The translations under genes and the position numbers were made by a program. Source: Arenicola marina (Eukaryota > Annelida > Polychaeta > Arenicolidae). Taken from it: a stretch of DNA of 64,000 nucleotides. Each line of letters opens with the position of its first letter. The stretch's first letter is position 1. Of this stretch, positions 38,129 to 49,724 are shown piece after piece. The notes beneath the pieces were generated by a model that made no database searches, had not been told where the DNA came from, and worked only from the letters and a program-made list of their open reading frames with translations. The stretch covers positions 35,994,035-36,058,034 of the forward strand of contig OZ025256.1 in assembly GCA_964019135.1 (NCBI GenBank). Direction: 5' to 3'.

Positions 38129-40830
38129 TGTCTGATACTGTCTGTTAGAATGACTGATACTGTTTGTGAAACTGGTTGATACTCTTTGTATACTAGCTGA
38201 TACTGTTCTTAGGACTGGCTGATTCCGTCTGCAAGACTGGCTGGTACTGTTTGTAAGACTTGCTGATAAGTACTGTCTGTAAGACTGGCTGATATTGTCT
38301 GTAAGACTGGCTGATACTGTCTGTGTAAGACTGGCTGATACTGTCTGTAAGACTAGCTGATACTGTCCGTACGACGGGCTAATACTGTCCGTCAGACTGG
38401 CTGATACTGTCTGTAAGACTGGCTGATATTGTCTGTTAGACTGGCTGATACTGTCTGTGTAAGACTGGTTGATACTGTTTGTAAGACTGGCTAATACTGT
38501 CTGTAAGACTGGCTGATACTGTCTGTAAAACTGGCTGATACTGTCTGTAAGACTGGCTGATACTGTCTGTGCAAGACTGGCTGATACTGTCTGTAACACA
38601 AGCTGATACTGTATGTGTAAGACTGGCTGATACTGTCTGTAAGACTAGCTGATACTGTCCGTACGACTGGCTGATACTGTCTGTAAGACTGACTGATACT
38701 GTCTGTAAGACTGGCTGATACTGTCTGTTAGACTGGCTGATACTGTCTGTAAGACTAGCTGATACTGTCCGTATGACTGGCTGATACTGTCAGTACGACT
38801 GGTTGATACTGTCTGTGTAAGACTGGCTGATACTGTCTGTAAGACTAGCTGAAACTGTACGTACGACTGGTTGATGCTGTGTAAGACTGGCTGATACTAT
38901 CTGTTAGACTGGCTGATACTATCTGTGTAATACTGGTTGATACTGTTTGTAAGACTGGCTAATACTGTCCGTAAGACTGGCTGATACTGTCTGTAAGACT
39001 AGCTGAAACTGTACGTACGACTGGTTGATGCTGTGTAAGACTGGCTGATACTATCTGTTAGACTGGCTGATACTATCTGTGTAATACTGGTTGATACTGT
39101 TTGTAAGACTGGCTAATACTGTCCGTAAGACTGGCTGATACCGTCTGTACGACTGGCTGATACTGTCTATAAGACAGGCTGATACTGTCTGTAAGACTGG
39201 CTGATACTGTCTGTAAGACTAGCTGAAACTGTACGTACGACTGGTTGATGCTGTGTAAGACTGGCTGATACTATCTGTTAGACTGGCTGATACTATCTGT
39301 GTAATACTGGTTGATACTGTTTGTAAGACTGGCTAATACTGTCCGTAAGACTGGCTGATACCGTCTGTACGACTGGCTGATACTGTCTATAAGACAGGCT
39401 GATACTGTCTGTAAGACTGGCTGATACTGTCTGCGTAAGACTGGTTGATAATGTTTGTAAGACTAGCTAATACTGTCTGTAAGACTGGCTGATACTGTCC
39501 GTACGACCGGCTGATACTGTCTGTAAGACTGGCTGATACTGTCTGTGTAATATTGGCTGATACTGTCTGTAAGACTGGCGGATACTGTCTGTAACAATGG
39601 CTGATACTGTCTGTAGGACTGGCTGATACTATCTGTTAGACTGGCTGATACTGTCTGCAAGACTGGCTGATACTGTCTGCAAGACTGGCTGATACTGTCT
39701 GTAAGACTGGCTGATACTGTCTGTGTAATATTGGCTGATACTGTCTGTAAGACTGGCTGATACTGGCTGTGTAATATTGGCTGATACTGTCTGTAAGACT
39801 GGCTGATACTGTCTGTAATACTGGCTGATACTGTCTGTAAGATTGGCTGATACTATCTGTTAGACTGGCTGATACTGTCTGTAAGACTGGCTGATACTGT
39901 CTGTAAGACTGGCTGATACTGTCTGTAAGACTGGCTGATACTGTCTGTAAGACTGGCTGCTACTGTCTGTGTAAGACTGGCTGATACTGTCTGTAAGACT
40001 AGCTGATACTGTCCGTACGACTGGCTGATACTGTCTGTATGAGTGGCCGATACTGTCTGTAAGACTGGCTGATACTGTCTGTAAGACTGGCTGATACTGT
40101 CTGTAAGACTGGCTGATACTGTTTGTAAGACTGGCTGATACTGTCTGTAAGACTGGCTTATACTGTCTGTGTCAGACTGGCTGATACTGTCTGTAAGACT
40201 AGCTGATACTGTCCGTACGACTGGCTGATGCTGTCTGTAAGACTGGCTGATACTGTCTGCAAGACTGGCTAATACTGTCTGTAAGACTGGCTAATACTGT
40301 CTGTAAGACTGGCTGATACTGTCTGTAAGACTAGCTAATACTGTCCGTACGACTGGCTGATACTGTCTGTTAGATTGGCTGATACTATCTGTTAGACTGG
40401 CTGATACTGTCTGTGTAATATTGGCTGATACTGTCTGTAAGACTGGCTGATACTGTCTGTGTAATATTGGCTGATACTGTCTGTAAGACTGGCTGATACT
40501 GTCTGTAATACTGGCTGATACTGTCTGTAAGACTCGCTGATACTATCTGTTAGACTGGCTGATACTGTCCGTGTAAGGCTGGCTGATACTATCTGTTAGA
40601 CTGGCTGATACTGTCTATAAGACTGGCTGACACTATCTATTAGACTGGCTGATACTGTCTGTGTAAGACTGGCTGATATTGTCTGTAAGACTGGCTGATA
40701 CTGTCTGTAAGACTGGCTGATACTGTCTGTGTAAGACTGGCTGATACTGTCTGTGTAAGACTGGCTGATACTGTCTGTAAAATTAGCTGATACTGTCCTT
40801 AAGTTTGACTGGTACTGTCCTTAAATTGTT
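38129..40830. repeat. 22-bp minisatellite, about 120 copies
   Basis: The unit is GACTGGCTGATACTGTCTGT plus AA, with a 24-bp variant reading GTGTAA. It abuts the previous array with no spacer and shares the word ACTGGCTG with it. Blocks repeat with shifts of 154 bp (7 units, 38,847 to 39,001) and 220 bp (10 units, 39,001 to 39,221), marked by AGCTGAAACTGTACGTACG. Divergence between units is higher than in most other arrays. Short arms AGAC and GTCT flank an 11-bp interior. Confidence 0.96.
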
Positions 40831-41320
40831 TCTGCCACGATTTTGTCTTGCTCAGAGTTAACTTGGTTTGGGAGTTTACGTGTTTTTATTCCACGACATC
40901 ACTATAAACGCTGCGTCAAAGTAGCAAAAGTGAGATCCGGCTGGTTTATTTCTGTGAGCATTGCATCTGAGCGTTTTTTGAAAATTCCCCAATGATGTCA
41001 CAAGATTGACAGGTGAGCTTTTATGCAGTGCGTAAACATCTGTGGTCGAGGGCGTGTATTGTTTTTTATGGTTGAGTGCGTTTCGTTGAGTTCAAGCCAA
41101 TGAGCAGAGCAAATCTGAGTCTCAATATAAAAGCACATGCGTTTGTATTCCCCGTTTGACGTCACTGTCCTCGCTCACAGAAGTTAAATTGGTAAGTGCG
41201 AAAACAAGTGGAAAAATTATGCCCTTCTACTATTTGGGGCGTTACAGCTCGATGATATAAGCGCGGACACACAGAAGATTATTACGAGCTATGGTCGTTT
41301 TGGCGTGGCACGAACACTTT
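40831..41320. other. Unique island splitting a 22-bp array
   Basis: About 490 bp of non-repeat sequence lies between two blocks of the same 22-bp family. I see no target-site duplication or terminal repeat at its edges, so insertion is not proven. It carries the promoter-like cluster listed separately, a second CCAATGATGTCA near 40,989 and a heat-shock-like TGAAAATTCC near 40,979. Confidence 0.7.
41097..41193 (+). promoter_or_regulatory. Core-promoter-like cluster with splice donor
   Basis: In order on the plus strand there is a CCAAT box (41,097-41,101) and a TATA box TATAAAAG (41,126-41,133). A perfect CRE palindrome TGACGTCA (41,157-41,164) falls where initiation would be expected, about 30 bp after the TATA box. 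A consensus donor, G then GTAAGT, starts at 41,192. This would give a first exon of about 35-40 bases that is non-coding. No matching downstream exon is recognised. Spacing and order fit an RNA polymerase II promoter, but activity is inference. Confidence 0.5.
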
Positions 41321-41832
41321 AAGACTGACTGATACTGTCTGTATGACTGGCTGATACTGTCTGTATGACTGGCTGATACTGTCTGTATGACTGGCTAATA
41401 CTGTCTGTAAGACTGGCTAATACTGTCTGCATGACTGGCTAATACTGTCTGTAAGACTGGCTAATACTGTCTGTATGACTGGCTAATACTGTCTGTAAGA
41501 CTGGCTAATACTGTCTGTATGACTGGCTGATACTGTCTGTATGACTGGCTGATACTGTCTGTATGACTGGCTGATACTGTCTGTATGACTGGCTAATACT
41601 GTCTGTATGACTGGCTGATACTGTCTGTATGACTGGCTGATACTGTCTGTATGACTGGCTAATACTGTCTGTAAGACTGGCTAATACTGTCTGTATGACT
41701 GGCTGATAGTCTGTATGACTGGCTGATACTGTCTGTATGACTGGCTGATACTGTCTGTATGACTGGCTGATACTGTCTGTATGACTGGCTAATACTGTCT
41801 GTATGACTGGCTGATACTATCTGTCAGACGGG
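41321..41832. repeat. 22-bp minisatellite, second block, about 23 copies
   Basis: Same family as 38,129-40,830 but dominated by units ending GTATGACTGG rather than GTAAGACTGG, and more uniform. The difference in unit type from the left block suggests the two blocks have evolved separately since they were split. Confidence 0.96.
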
Positions 41833-42345
41833 CTGACACTGGCGCTGCGGTAAGCGTCACGCTATACGAGGAGGAGTGGCAAGTGGAATGGACGATGTGT
41901 TCTTGGTTGCTGGTAACACGTGGCTCAAGATGAAACAGTGGCTCACGCCGCGACCAATCCGAAAACCTTGGAATTGCGACAAGGACACGTGGGGAGAGGG
42001 GGTGGGGAGAGGGGGTGGGGGGGGGGGTGGAGAGGGCACGATGTAATGGGCTGGGATGACTTGTGCGGACGAGATGACCTGGGAAGGGCGGCACGAGGTG
42101 GAGGCGGTGGGTGGGGGGGGGGGCAGATCAGAGAGGATGACGTGATTGAGCGGCGGGGAGGGTAGCCGAATTGAAGGCAGTGATTTTGTCATGGAGGTCA
42201 AACATTTTGGGGGCCGATACGGAGGCCATATCTGTGCTACATGGCCTGGCAGCGTAATATACCGAACAGAGAACAAACCGGTTTGCTTCATAACATTGCG
42301 CAGAGTATGTGGAATGGCCTTTGGATGGACCATTAGAAATACTAT
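41833..42345. other. Spacer with G-rich tracts
   Basis: About 510 bp. Positions 41,991-42,033 and 42,105-42,124 are runs of G with short A/T interruptions that satisfy the G-quadruplex rule on the plus strand. Open frames on the minus strand are proline-rich translations of these tracts and are not gene-like. Confidence 0.6.
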
Positions 42346-43833
42346 AAGGGGTGAATAGGGAGGAGGGGTTTGATGAGTGAACTGGGAGGAGGGGTTTGAG
42401 GGGTGGACAGGGAGGAAGGGTTTGAGGGGTGGATAGGGAGGACGGGTTTGAGGGGTGGATAGGGAGGACGGGTTTGAGGGGTGGACAGGGAGGAAGGGTT
42501 TGAGGGGTGGATAGGGAGGACGGGTTTGAGTGGTGAACCGTGAAGAGGGGTTTGAGGGGTGAACAGGGAGGAGGGGTTTGAGGGGTGAACAGGGAGGAAC
42601 GGTTTGAGGAGTGAACAGGGAGGACGGTTTGAGGGGTGAACAGGGAGGAGGGGTTTGAGTGGTGAACAGGGAGGAAGGGTTCGAGTGGTGAACCGTGAGG
42701 AGGGGTTTGAGGAGTGAACAGGGAGGAACGGTTTGAAGAGTGAACAGGGAGGAACGGTTTGAAGAGTGAACAGGGAGGAACGGTTTGAAGAGTGAACAGG
42801 GAGGGAGGGTTTGAAGAGTGAACAGGGAGGGAGGGTTTGAGGGGTCAACCGTGAGGAGGGGTTTGAGGGGTGAACAGGGAGGACGGTTTGAAGAGTGAAC
42901 AGGGAGGAAGGGTTTGAAGAATGAACAGGGAGGAAGGGTTTGAAGAATGAACAGGGAGGGAGGGTTTGAAGAATGAACAGGGAGGGAGGGTTTGAGGGGT
43001 CAACCGTGAGGAGGGGTTTGAGAGGTGAACAGGGAGGAGGGGTTTGAGGGGTAGATAGGGAGGACGGGTTTGAGTGGTGAACCGCGAGGAGGGGGTTGAG
43101 GAGTGAACAGGGAGGAACGGTTTGAAGAGTGAACAGGGAGGAACGGTTTGAAGAGTGAACAGGGAGGGAGGGTTTGAGGGGTCAACCGTGAGGAGGGGTT
43201 TGAGGGGTGAACAGGGAGGAGGGGTGTGAGGGGTGAACAGGGAGGAAGGTTTGAGGAGTGAACAGGAAGGACGGTTTGAAGAGTGAACAGGGAGGAAGGG
43301 TTTGAAGAATGAACAGGGAGGAAGGGTTTGAAGAATGAACAGGGAGGGAGGGTTTGAGGGGTCAACCGTGAGGAGGGGTTTGAGAGGTGAACAGGGAGGA
43401 GGGGTTTGAGGGGTAGATAGGGAGGACGGGTTTGAGTGGTGAACCGTGAGGAGGGGTTTGAGGAGTGAACAGGGAGGAACGGTTTGAAGAGTGAACAGGG
43501 AGGAACGGTTTGAAGAGTGAACAGGGAGGGAGGGTTTGAGGGGTCAACCGTGAGGAGGGGTTTGAGGGGTGAACAGGGAGGAGGGGTGTGAGGGGTGAAC
43601 AGGGAGGAAGTTTGAGGAGTGAACAGGAAGGAAGGGTTTGGTGGGGTCAACCGTGAGGAGGGGTTTGAGGGGTGAACAGGGAGGAGGGGCTTAAGGGGTG
43701 AACCATGAGGAGGGGTTTGAGGGGTGAACAGGGGGGAGGGGTTTGAGGGGTGAAAAGGGAGGAGGGTTTCAGAAGTGGACCGTGAACGAGGGTTTGAGGG
43801 GTGAACACACAGGAGGGGTTTGAGGGGTGGACC
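42346..43833 (+). repeat. ~26-bp G-rich minisatellite, about 56 copies
   Basis: The unit is GAACAGGGAGGAGGGG then TTTGAGGGGT, with 25-27-bp variants (GGACGGTTTGAAGAGT, GATAGGGAGGACGGG, CAACCGTGAGG). Typical stretches read GGG-4-GGGG-5-GGGG-6-GGG, so the canonical G-quadruplex rule is met repeatedly along the plus strand. A block at about 42,960-43,090 recurs 362 bp later. Apparent minus-strand proteins rich in PPCSPLKPLL are translations of the repeat. Confidence 0.96.
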
Positions 43834-44224
43834 GTCTGGATTGAGGTCGACGCTACGGAAGGCCACGAAATGGGGGGGGGAGGGGGGTGCTGGGCGATAG
43901 GAAGTCTGTGAGGTCTGTGAGGGGTAGGACAGCTTACCCTACAATCTGATGAATCACCATGACCCTGTTTGGTCAGCTGGGGTGGAGACAACCGAACAAA
44001 TATTGACTGTCATTCGTCACTCTTTTAATTTCCATATCTCCACTGCTTCCACGGTAGGACTGACTGTTGTTTCTGCCACTTTGCGTCCGCGCGTTCTGGC
44101 CGGCGAGGTAGTGGCTAGCTCCGCTCATTGGATGTGCTCGCCAGCCTCTCTCTTCCCACCATCACAACAATACGCCGCCCCCCCCCCCCCCCGCCCACTC
44201 TTAGCGCCATTCCCCTCCTTCACC
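43834..44224. other. Unique spacer ending in a C tract
   Basis: About 390 bp. It includes a short G run near 43,870 and a C run at about 44,175-44,192. The middle (43,940-44,160) is ordinary sequence without a recognised exon. Confidence 0.55.
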
Positions 44225-45000
44225 CCACACAACACCAGGCCTTCCCACCCCACCCCACCGCCGGCTGTCCCACTCTACACCACCCACGGCCTTCCCACCC
44301 CACACCACCCCTGGCCTTTCCACCCACACCATCCCTGGCCTTCCCACCCCATTCCCACCCCCGGCCTTCCCACCCCACACCACCCCTGACCTTTCCACCC
44401 ACATCACACCAGGCCTTCCCACCCCACCCCATCGTCGGCCGTCCCACTCCACACCACCCGCGGCCTTCCCACCCCACACCACCCCTGGCCTTTCCACTCC
44501 TGGCCTTCCCACCCCACCGCCGGCGTCCCACCCCACACCACCCACGGCCTTCCCACCCCACACCAGCTCCGGCCTTCCCACCACATCCCTGGCCTTCCCA
44601 CCCCACATCACAATCGGCCTTCCCACTCCACCACACCCTTGGCCTTCACACCCCACATCACAATCGGCCTTCCCACCCCACACCACCCACGGCCTTCCCA
44701 CCCCACACCAGCTCCGGCCTTCCCACCACATCCCTGGCCTTCCCACCCCACATCACAATCGGCCTTCCCACTCCACCACACCCTTGGCCTTCACACCCCA
44801 CATCACAATCGGCCTTCCCACTCCACCACACCCTTGGCCTTCACACCCCACAACACAAGCAGCCGTTGCACCCAACACCACCCCTAGGCTGCCCACACCA
44901 TCCCACCCCCGGCCCTCCGACCCCACACCACGCACGGCCTTCCCACCCCACACCACCCCAGCCCTCCCACCCCATACCACCCCCGGTCTTCCCACACCAG
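44225..45000. repeat. Degenerate ~24-bp C-rich minisatellite, about 33 copies
   Basis: The unit is roughly GGCCTTCCCACCCCACACCA then CCCC, with many substitutions and length changes. A block starting near 44,564 (AGCTCCGGCCTTCC) recurs near 44,710, a shift of about 146 bp. The minus strand is G-rich. The open frames on both strands are repeat translations (HPRPSHPTPP, GVGRPGVVWG). Confidence 0.93.
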
Positions 45001-45455
45001 GACAGACCTGCTTTCAACGACAGCACTCTCGACACCAATTAGACCCAATATCAATGATATAAGGCCGGGGCATCCGGGTTACTGTTCCTCCGGGGGAAGG
45101 GGGGAAGGGGGGGGGGGGGCATGGGTTCCATCGCCCGTGGCGGAGACCCATTCTGGAGCCCTCGGCTCCAGTACTATCCACCCTACGACCCGTCCCGTAG
45201 TCTCGGCGATCTATCATTGTTAACATCATCTCCAATCTTGAAGCCTATTGGCCTACCGGGGCAGACGCAACTAGCGACATCATCTATACTCTGCCAGGCC
45301 GGGTGACAGCTGTTAATCGCATCAGCGTATTAGGCATTCGCTCATACAATCATACATATCCCGTCATTGTCATATATATGTTCGTAATAAATAGTTTCTG
45401 CTGTAAACAATAAATTTACATTAATGTAGGAACAAGTGAGTGTTGAGGAGGCGTG
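45001..45455. other. Unique spacer with a G tract
   Basis: About 450 bp. A G-rich stretch (45,091-45,119) could form a quadruplex on the plus strand. The remainder shows no gene or repeat that I recognise. Confidence 0.55.
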
Positions 45456-46160
45456 AAGTGGCGGGAACGCCTCCAATGGCGGGAAGGCGTCCAATGGCGG
45501 GAACGAGTCCAATGGCGGGAACGAGTCCAATGGCGGGAACGCGTCCAATGGCGGGAACGCGTCCAATGGCGGGAAGGCGTCCAATGGCGGGAACGAGTCC
45601 AATGGCGGGAACGCCTCCAATGGCGGGAAGGCGTCCAATGGCGGGAAGGCGTCCAATGGCTGGAACGCGTCCAATGGCGGGAACGCCTCCAATGGCGGGA
45701 ACGCGTCCAATGGCGGGAACGCCTCCAATGGCGGGAACGCCTCCAATGGCGGGAACGCGTCCAATGGCGGGAAGGCGTCCAATGGCGGGAACGCGTCCAA
45801 TGGCGGAAAGGCGTCCAATGGCGGGAACGAGTCCAATGGCGGGAACGCCTCCAATGGCGGGAAGGTGTCCAATGGCGGGAAGGCGTCCAATGGCTGGAAC
45901 GCGTCCAATGGCGGGGACGCCTCCAATGGCGGGAACGAGTCCAATGGCGGGAACGCGTCCAATGGCGGGAAGGCGTCCAATGGCGGGAACGCCTCCAATG
46001 GCGGGAACGAGTCCAATGGCGGGAAGGCGTCCAATGGCGGGAACGCGTCCAATGGCGGGAAGGCGTCCAATGGCGGGAACGAGTCCAATGGCGGGAACGC
46101 GTCCAATGGCGGGAACGCCTCCAATGGCGGGAAGGCGTCCAATGGCTGGGAACGCGTTCA
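45456..46160. repeat. 18-bp minisatellite, about 39 copies
   Basis: The unit is AATGGCGGGAA then CGCGTCC, CGAGTCC, CGCCTCC or GGCGTCC, so almost all variation is confined to three adjacent bases while CCAATGGCGGGAA is constant. That constant core contains CCAATGG (NF-Y type), ATGGCGG (YY1 type) and GGCGGGAA (E2F type, one mismatch at the edge). Because 18 is a multiple of three, both strands are open in several frames (for example PMAGTR, DAFPPL). Changes within the variable triplet alter residues freely. Confidence 0.97.
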
Positions 46161-46176
46161 AGCTCGTCTCATGTTT

Positions 46177-46430
46177 GACACTTCACGTAGTCTGTATGGC
46201 ACTTCACGTGATCTGCATGACACTCCACGTGGTCTACATGACACTTCAGTGGTCTGCATGACACTTCACGTGGTCTGCATGACACTTCACGTGGTCTGCA
46301 TGACACTTCACGTGGTGTGCATGCCACTTCACGTGGTGTGCATGACACTTCACGTGGTCTGCATGACACTTCACGTGGTCTACATGACACTTCACGTGGT
46401 CTGCATGACACTTCACGTGGTCTAAATGAC
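46177..46430. repeat. 21-bp minisatellite, 12 copies, with E-boxes
   Basis: The unit is CACTTCACGTGGTCTGCATGA. Ten of twelve units contain the palindrome CACGTG, the E-box bound by Myc/Max and CLOCK/BMAL-type bHLH factors. The first unit has CACGTA and the fourth has lost two bases there. It starts only about 20 bp after the 18-bp array ends, so the two form one compound block. Confidence 0.96.
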
Positions 46431-48373
46431 ATGCTGGACAGGGAACAAATCCCATATTTCTCCGCTTGGACAAATGCATTGACATTTCTGGCTTTTGATG
46501 ATATTTTCAATAAACGACCTTATGAATCACAGGCTGGGGGCAAAGGCTTCCAATTCATAAAACTGTATTATACCGGGGACCAACAATGATAGAATTTAGT
46601 ATCCTGTTGGGTTATTGATTAGGTCCGTTATTTGAATTCGCGTTCCAACATCTGTGTCACGTGGTTTGTATTGCTTGGTGTGTTACATGACGTGACGGCG
46701 TCGGCATTACATTGCAAGTCAATATGACAAGTCTGGATGATGCTACACCGTCTATGGACCAATATACGGTTCTTATTATTCATATAGCCCTTCTCAGTCC
46801 CCCGCCCACCAATTCTTCCTGCTCCCCCTATTCTTCCTGCGTCCCCTATTCTTCCTGCGCCCCCTATTCTTCCTGCCCCCCCCCCCCCCCCCCGGCTCCC
46901 TTGCTCGTTATTGGGCTCGCTGGGTGCTTTGGACAGAGCCACTTCACACACTAAAAACCCACATCACTCTCCACAGGACAACATACTGAGCGGTTTCAAG
47001 TGTGGAAAACTCTGAGACTAGATGTAATTCTGCAATGATTTTCCAAAACTGGGTGGGAAAGAGGCCGAATGCTAGCTGGAAGGGTCTCTGCGACCTCATT
47101 ACCCTTCCTCTGAAGAGCAGGGGCAAAGATGGGCGACTTGACATGTAAGACTTTAGCATAAGCGAGAAATATTAAAACACAAATATTGCCATATTGCTTT
47201 ATTATCAACTGAACAGTCATCATTGGCCCAACACAATTATTGGCGTAACGTGGTGACAATTCAGTGGATGTGACGTTCCATAGCATCAGTCCACTATTTG
47301 TGACATTCGTCATTTAAGACACAGTGAGGCACAATAATGCGCGGATTTTATAGTATGCTATACTTTTGGACTTGACACGTCCACCAAATTGAAAAGGAAT
47401 TTTGCCAAAATAGGCAATATTAGGCATTGTTTGAACAACAAAAGTAATATAAAGCATCATGGGGAAAGCAATGATTCCGTTCTTTGCCGATTACTGACAG
47501 ATGGTATACCGAAATTAGCTATTCGCTTCATTTATTTAAATAGTCGTGCACTAAAGAAATAATATGATTTGGTTCCACAAAAATTCAATTTTCCGCCTGC
47601 CATTATAATGTGAAGGTTAATCAATCTTTCTTGTAGAAAAACAACGTCTGCAAATGTGTTATGTAACATTTGATTGTGGACAATTGCTCATTAAATACAC
47701 TGCAAATAATCATGAAAAGTTACAATCAGCATTGACCTGTTTTGGTCTTCATGAGCCCTTCCTACTGGAAGTTAAGAGTTCCCTGGACGGATATAAACCA
47801 TCGCATTTGGCGCCTCCGTTCCAGGGCTTAGTGCCGCGCCGGAATGTTTCTCAAGCACGATTTTCATTGGCTCTTTGGAGAGGCTTACCTCATTCCCCGA
47901 GCAGCGTCATGCCGGTCGGAAGGCTTAGGGTAATGTCAGTGAATGGGCGCTGGGCATCCTTGATAAGCCCCCAGGGAGGACGCCAGAACAGGGTGGACCC
48001 CCTGAACGTCAATCACCCGGGACGATACTAGCGGCCCTCGCTCACCACCCCACCCCCCCCCCTCCCCCCCCGCCCCGCCCCGGCGCCCACATCCCTACCC
48101 CCTGACAACCACGTGGTTCCCCTGGCCTGGCGGGTGGGCGGCCCCGGGTGGCCTTGTGTTGTAACGCCTGTGGCAGCCACGTCATCAATTCCCCTCCAGC
48201 CTAAGGCGGCCCCCTGGGTAGTAGTCGCTATTCACACCGTCCCCACCGGGAGTTCGTGTCTCGAATAAACTATAGCATGGCTCTCCGTAGTGAGCGTCAC
48301 GATACTGATTACCACTTATTACATCATTTGGAAGCAATTGACTTGAATGTGTGTAAGCAGGTGGGAAACAGGC
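46431..48373. other. Unique island, about 1.9 kb
   Basis: Mostly AT-rich single-copy sequence. At 46,811-46,875 there are four imperfect copies of an 18-bp word, CCCCTATTCTTCCTGCGC, running into a C tract. An open frame of 125 codons on the plus strand at 47,654-48,031 follows an acceptor-like TTTCTTGTAG. It has no domain I recognise and I do not call it a gene. The last 350 bp contain a C tract (48,046-48,090) and GC-rich sequence. Confidence 0.5.
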
Positions 48374-49724
48374 GCGTTGGGTAGGTAGCGTTGTCTGATA
48401 ACCGTACGTTGGGTAGATAGCGTTGTCTGATAACTGGACGTTGGGTAGGTAGCGTTGTCTGTTAACCGTACGTTGGGTAGGTAGCATTGTCTGATAACCG
48501 TACGTTGGGTAGATAACGTTGTCTGATAACCGTACGTTGGATAGGTAGCGTTGTCTGATAACCGGACGTTGGGTTGGAAGCGTTGTCTGATAACCGTACG
48601 TTGGGTAGGTAGCGTTGTCTGATAACCGTACGTTGGGTAGATAGCGTTGTCTGATAACCGTACGTTGGGTAGGTAGCGTTGTCTGATAACCGGACGTTGG
48701 GTTGGAAGCGTTGTCTGATAACCGTAGGTTGGGTAGGTAGCGTTGTCTGATAACCGTACGTTGGGTAGATAGCGTTGTCTGATAACCGTACGTTGGATAG
48801 GTAGCGTTGTCTGATAACCGGACGTTGGGTTGGAAGCGTTGTCTGATAACCGTACGTTGGGTAGGTAGCGTTGTCTGATAACCGTACGTTGGGTAGATAG
48901 CGTTGTCTGATAACCGTACGTTGGGTTAGGTAGCGTTGTCTGATAACCGGACGTTGGGTACGTAGCGTTGTCTGATAACCGTACGTTGGGTAGGTAGCAT
49001 TGTCTGATAACCGTACGTTGGGTAGATAGCGTTGTCTGATAACCGGACGTTGGGTTGGAAGCGTTGTCTGATAACCGTACGTTGGGTAGGTAGCGTTGTC
49101 TGATAACCGTACGTTGGGTAGATAACGTTGTCTGATAACCGTACGTTGGGTAGGTAGCGTTGTCTGATAACCGGACGTTGGGTTGGAAGCGTTGTCTGAT
49201 AACTGTACGTTGGGTAGGTAGCGTTGTCTGATAACCGTACGTTGGGTAGATAACGTTGTCTGATAACCGTACGTTGGGTTAGGTAGCGTTGTCTGATAAC
49301 CGGACGTTGGGTTGGAAGCGTTGTCTGATAACCGGACGTTGGGTAGGTAGCGTTGTCTGATAACCGGACGTTGGGTAGGTAGCGTTGTCTGATAACCGGA
49401 CGTTGGGTAGTTAGCGTTGTCTGATAACCGGACGTTGGGTAGGTAGCATTGTCTGATAACCGTACGTTGGGTAGATAGCGTTGTCTGATAACCGTACGTT
49501 GGGTTAGGTAGCGTTGTCTGATAACCGGACGTTGGGTTGGAAGCGTTGTCTGATAACCGGACGTTGGGTAGGTAGCGTTGTCTGATAACCGGACGTTGGG
49601 TAGGTAGCGTTGTCTGATAACCGGACGTTGGGTAGTTAGCGTTGTCTGATAACCGGACGTTGGGTAGGTAGCGTTGTCTGATAACCGGACGTTGGGTAGG
49701 TAGCGTTGTCTGATAACCGGACGT
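48374..49724. repeat. 32-bp minisatellite, about 42 copies
   Basis: The unit is GTTGTCTGATAACCG then TACGTTGGGTAGGTAGC. Variants are GGACG for GTACG, TAGATAG for TAGGTAG, and GTTGGAAGC for GTAGGTAGC. TGATAA is a GATA-factor consensus word (WGATAR), and CGTACG is a palindrome. The minus strand shows a 429-codon open frame reading through the repeat in rotating frames, which is not gene-like. A single isolated unit lies 7 kb away (56,403-56,431). Confidence 0.97.

Noticed and set aside
42346-43833. Telomere-like repeat (AGGGGTTTGAGGGG)
   Set aside because: The unit is ~26 bp and does not reduce to TTAGGG or another known telomere motif.
42342-45042. Proline-rich frames across the G-rich and C-rich arrays
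   Set aside because: Translations of low-complexity tandem units.
45342-46261. Long frames on both strands across the 18-bp array (PMAGTR, DAFPPL, IGRVPA)
   Set aside because: Several frames on each strand are open at once because the unit is a multiple of three without stops.
47654-48031. 125-codon plus-strand frame
   Set aside because: No recognisable family and base composition like its surroundings. Could be an exon but is unsupported.
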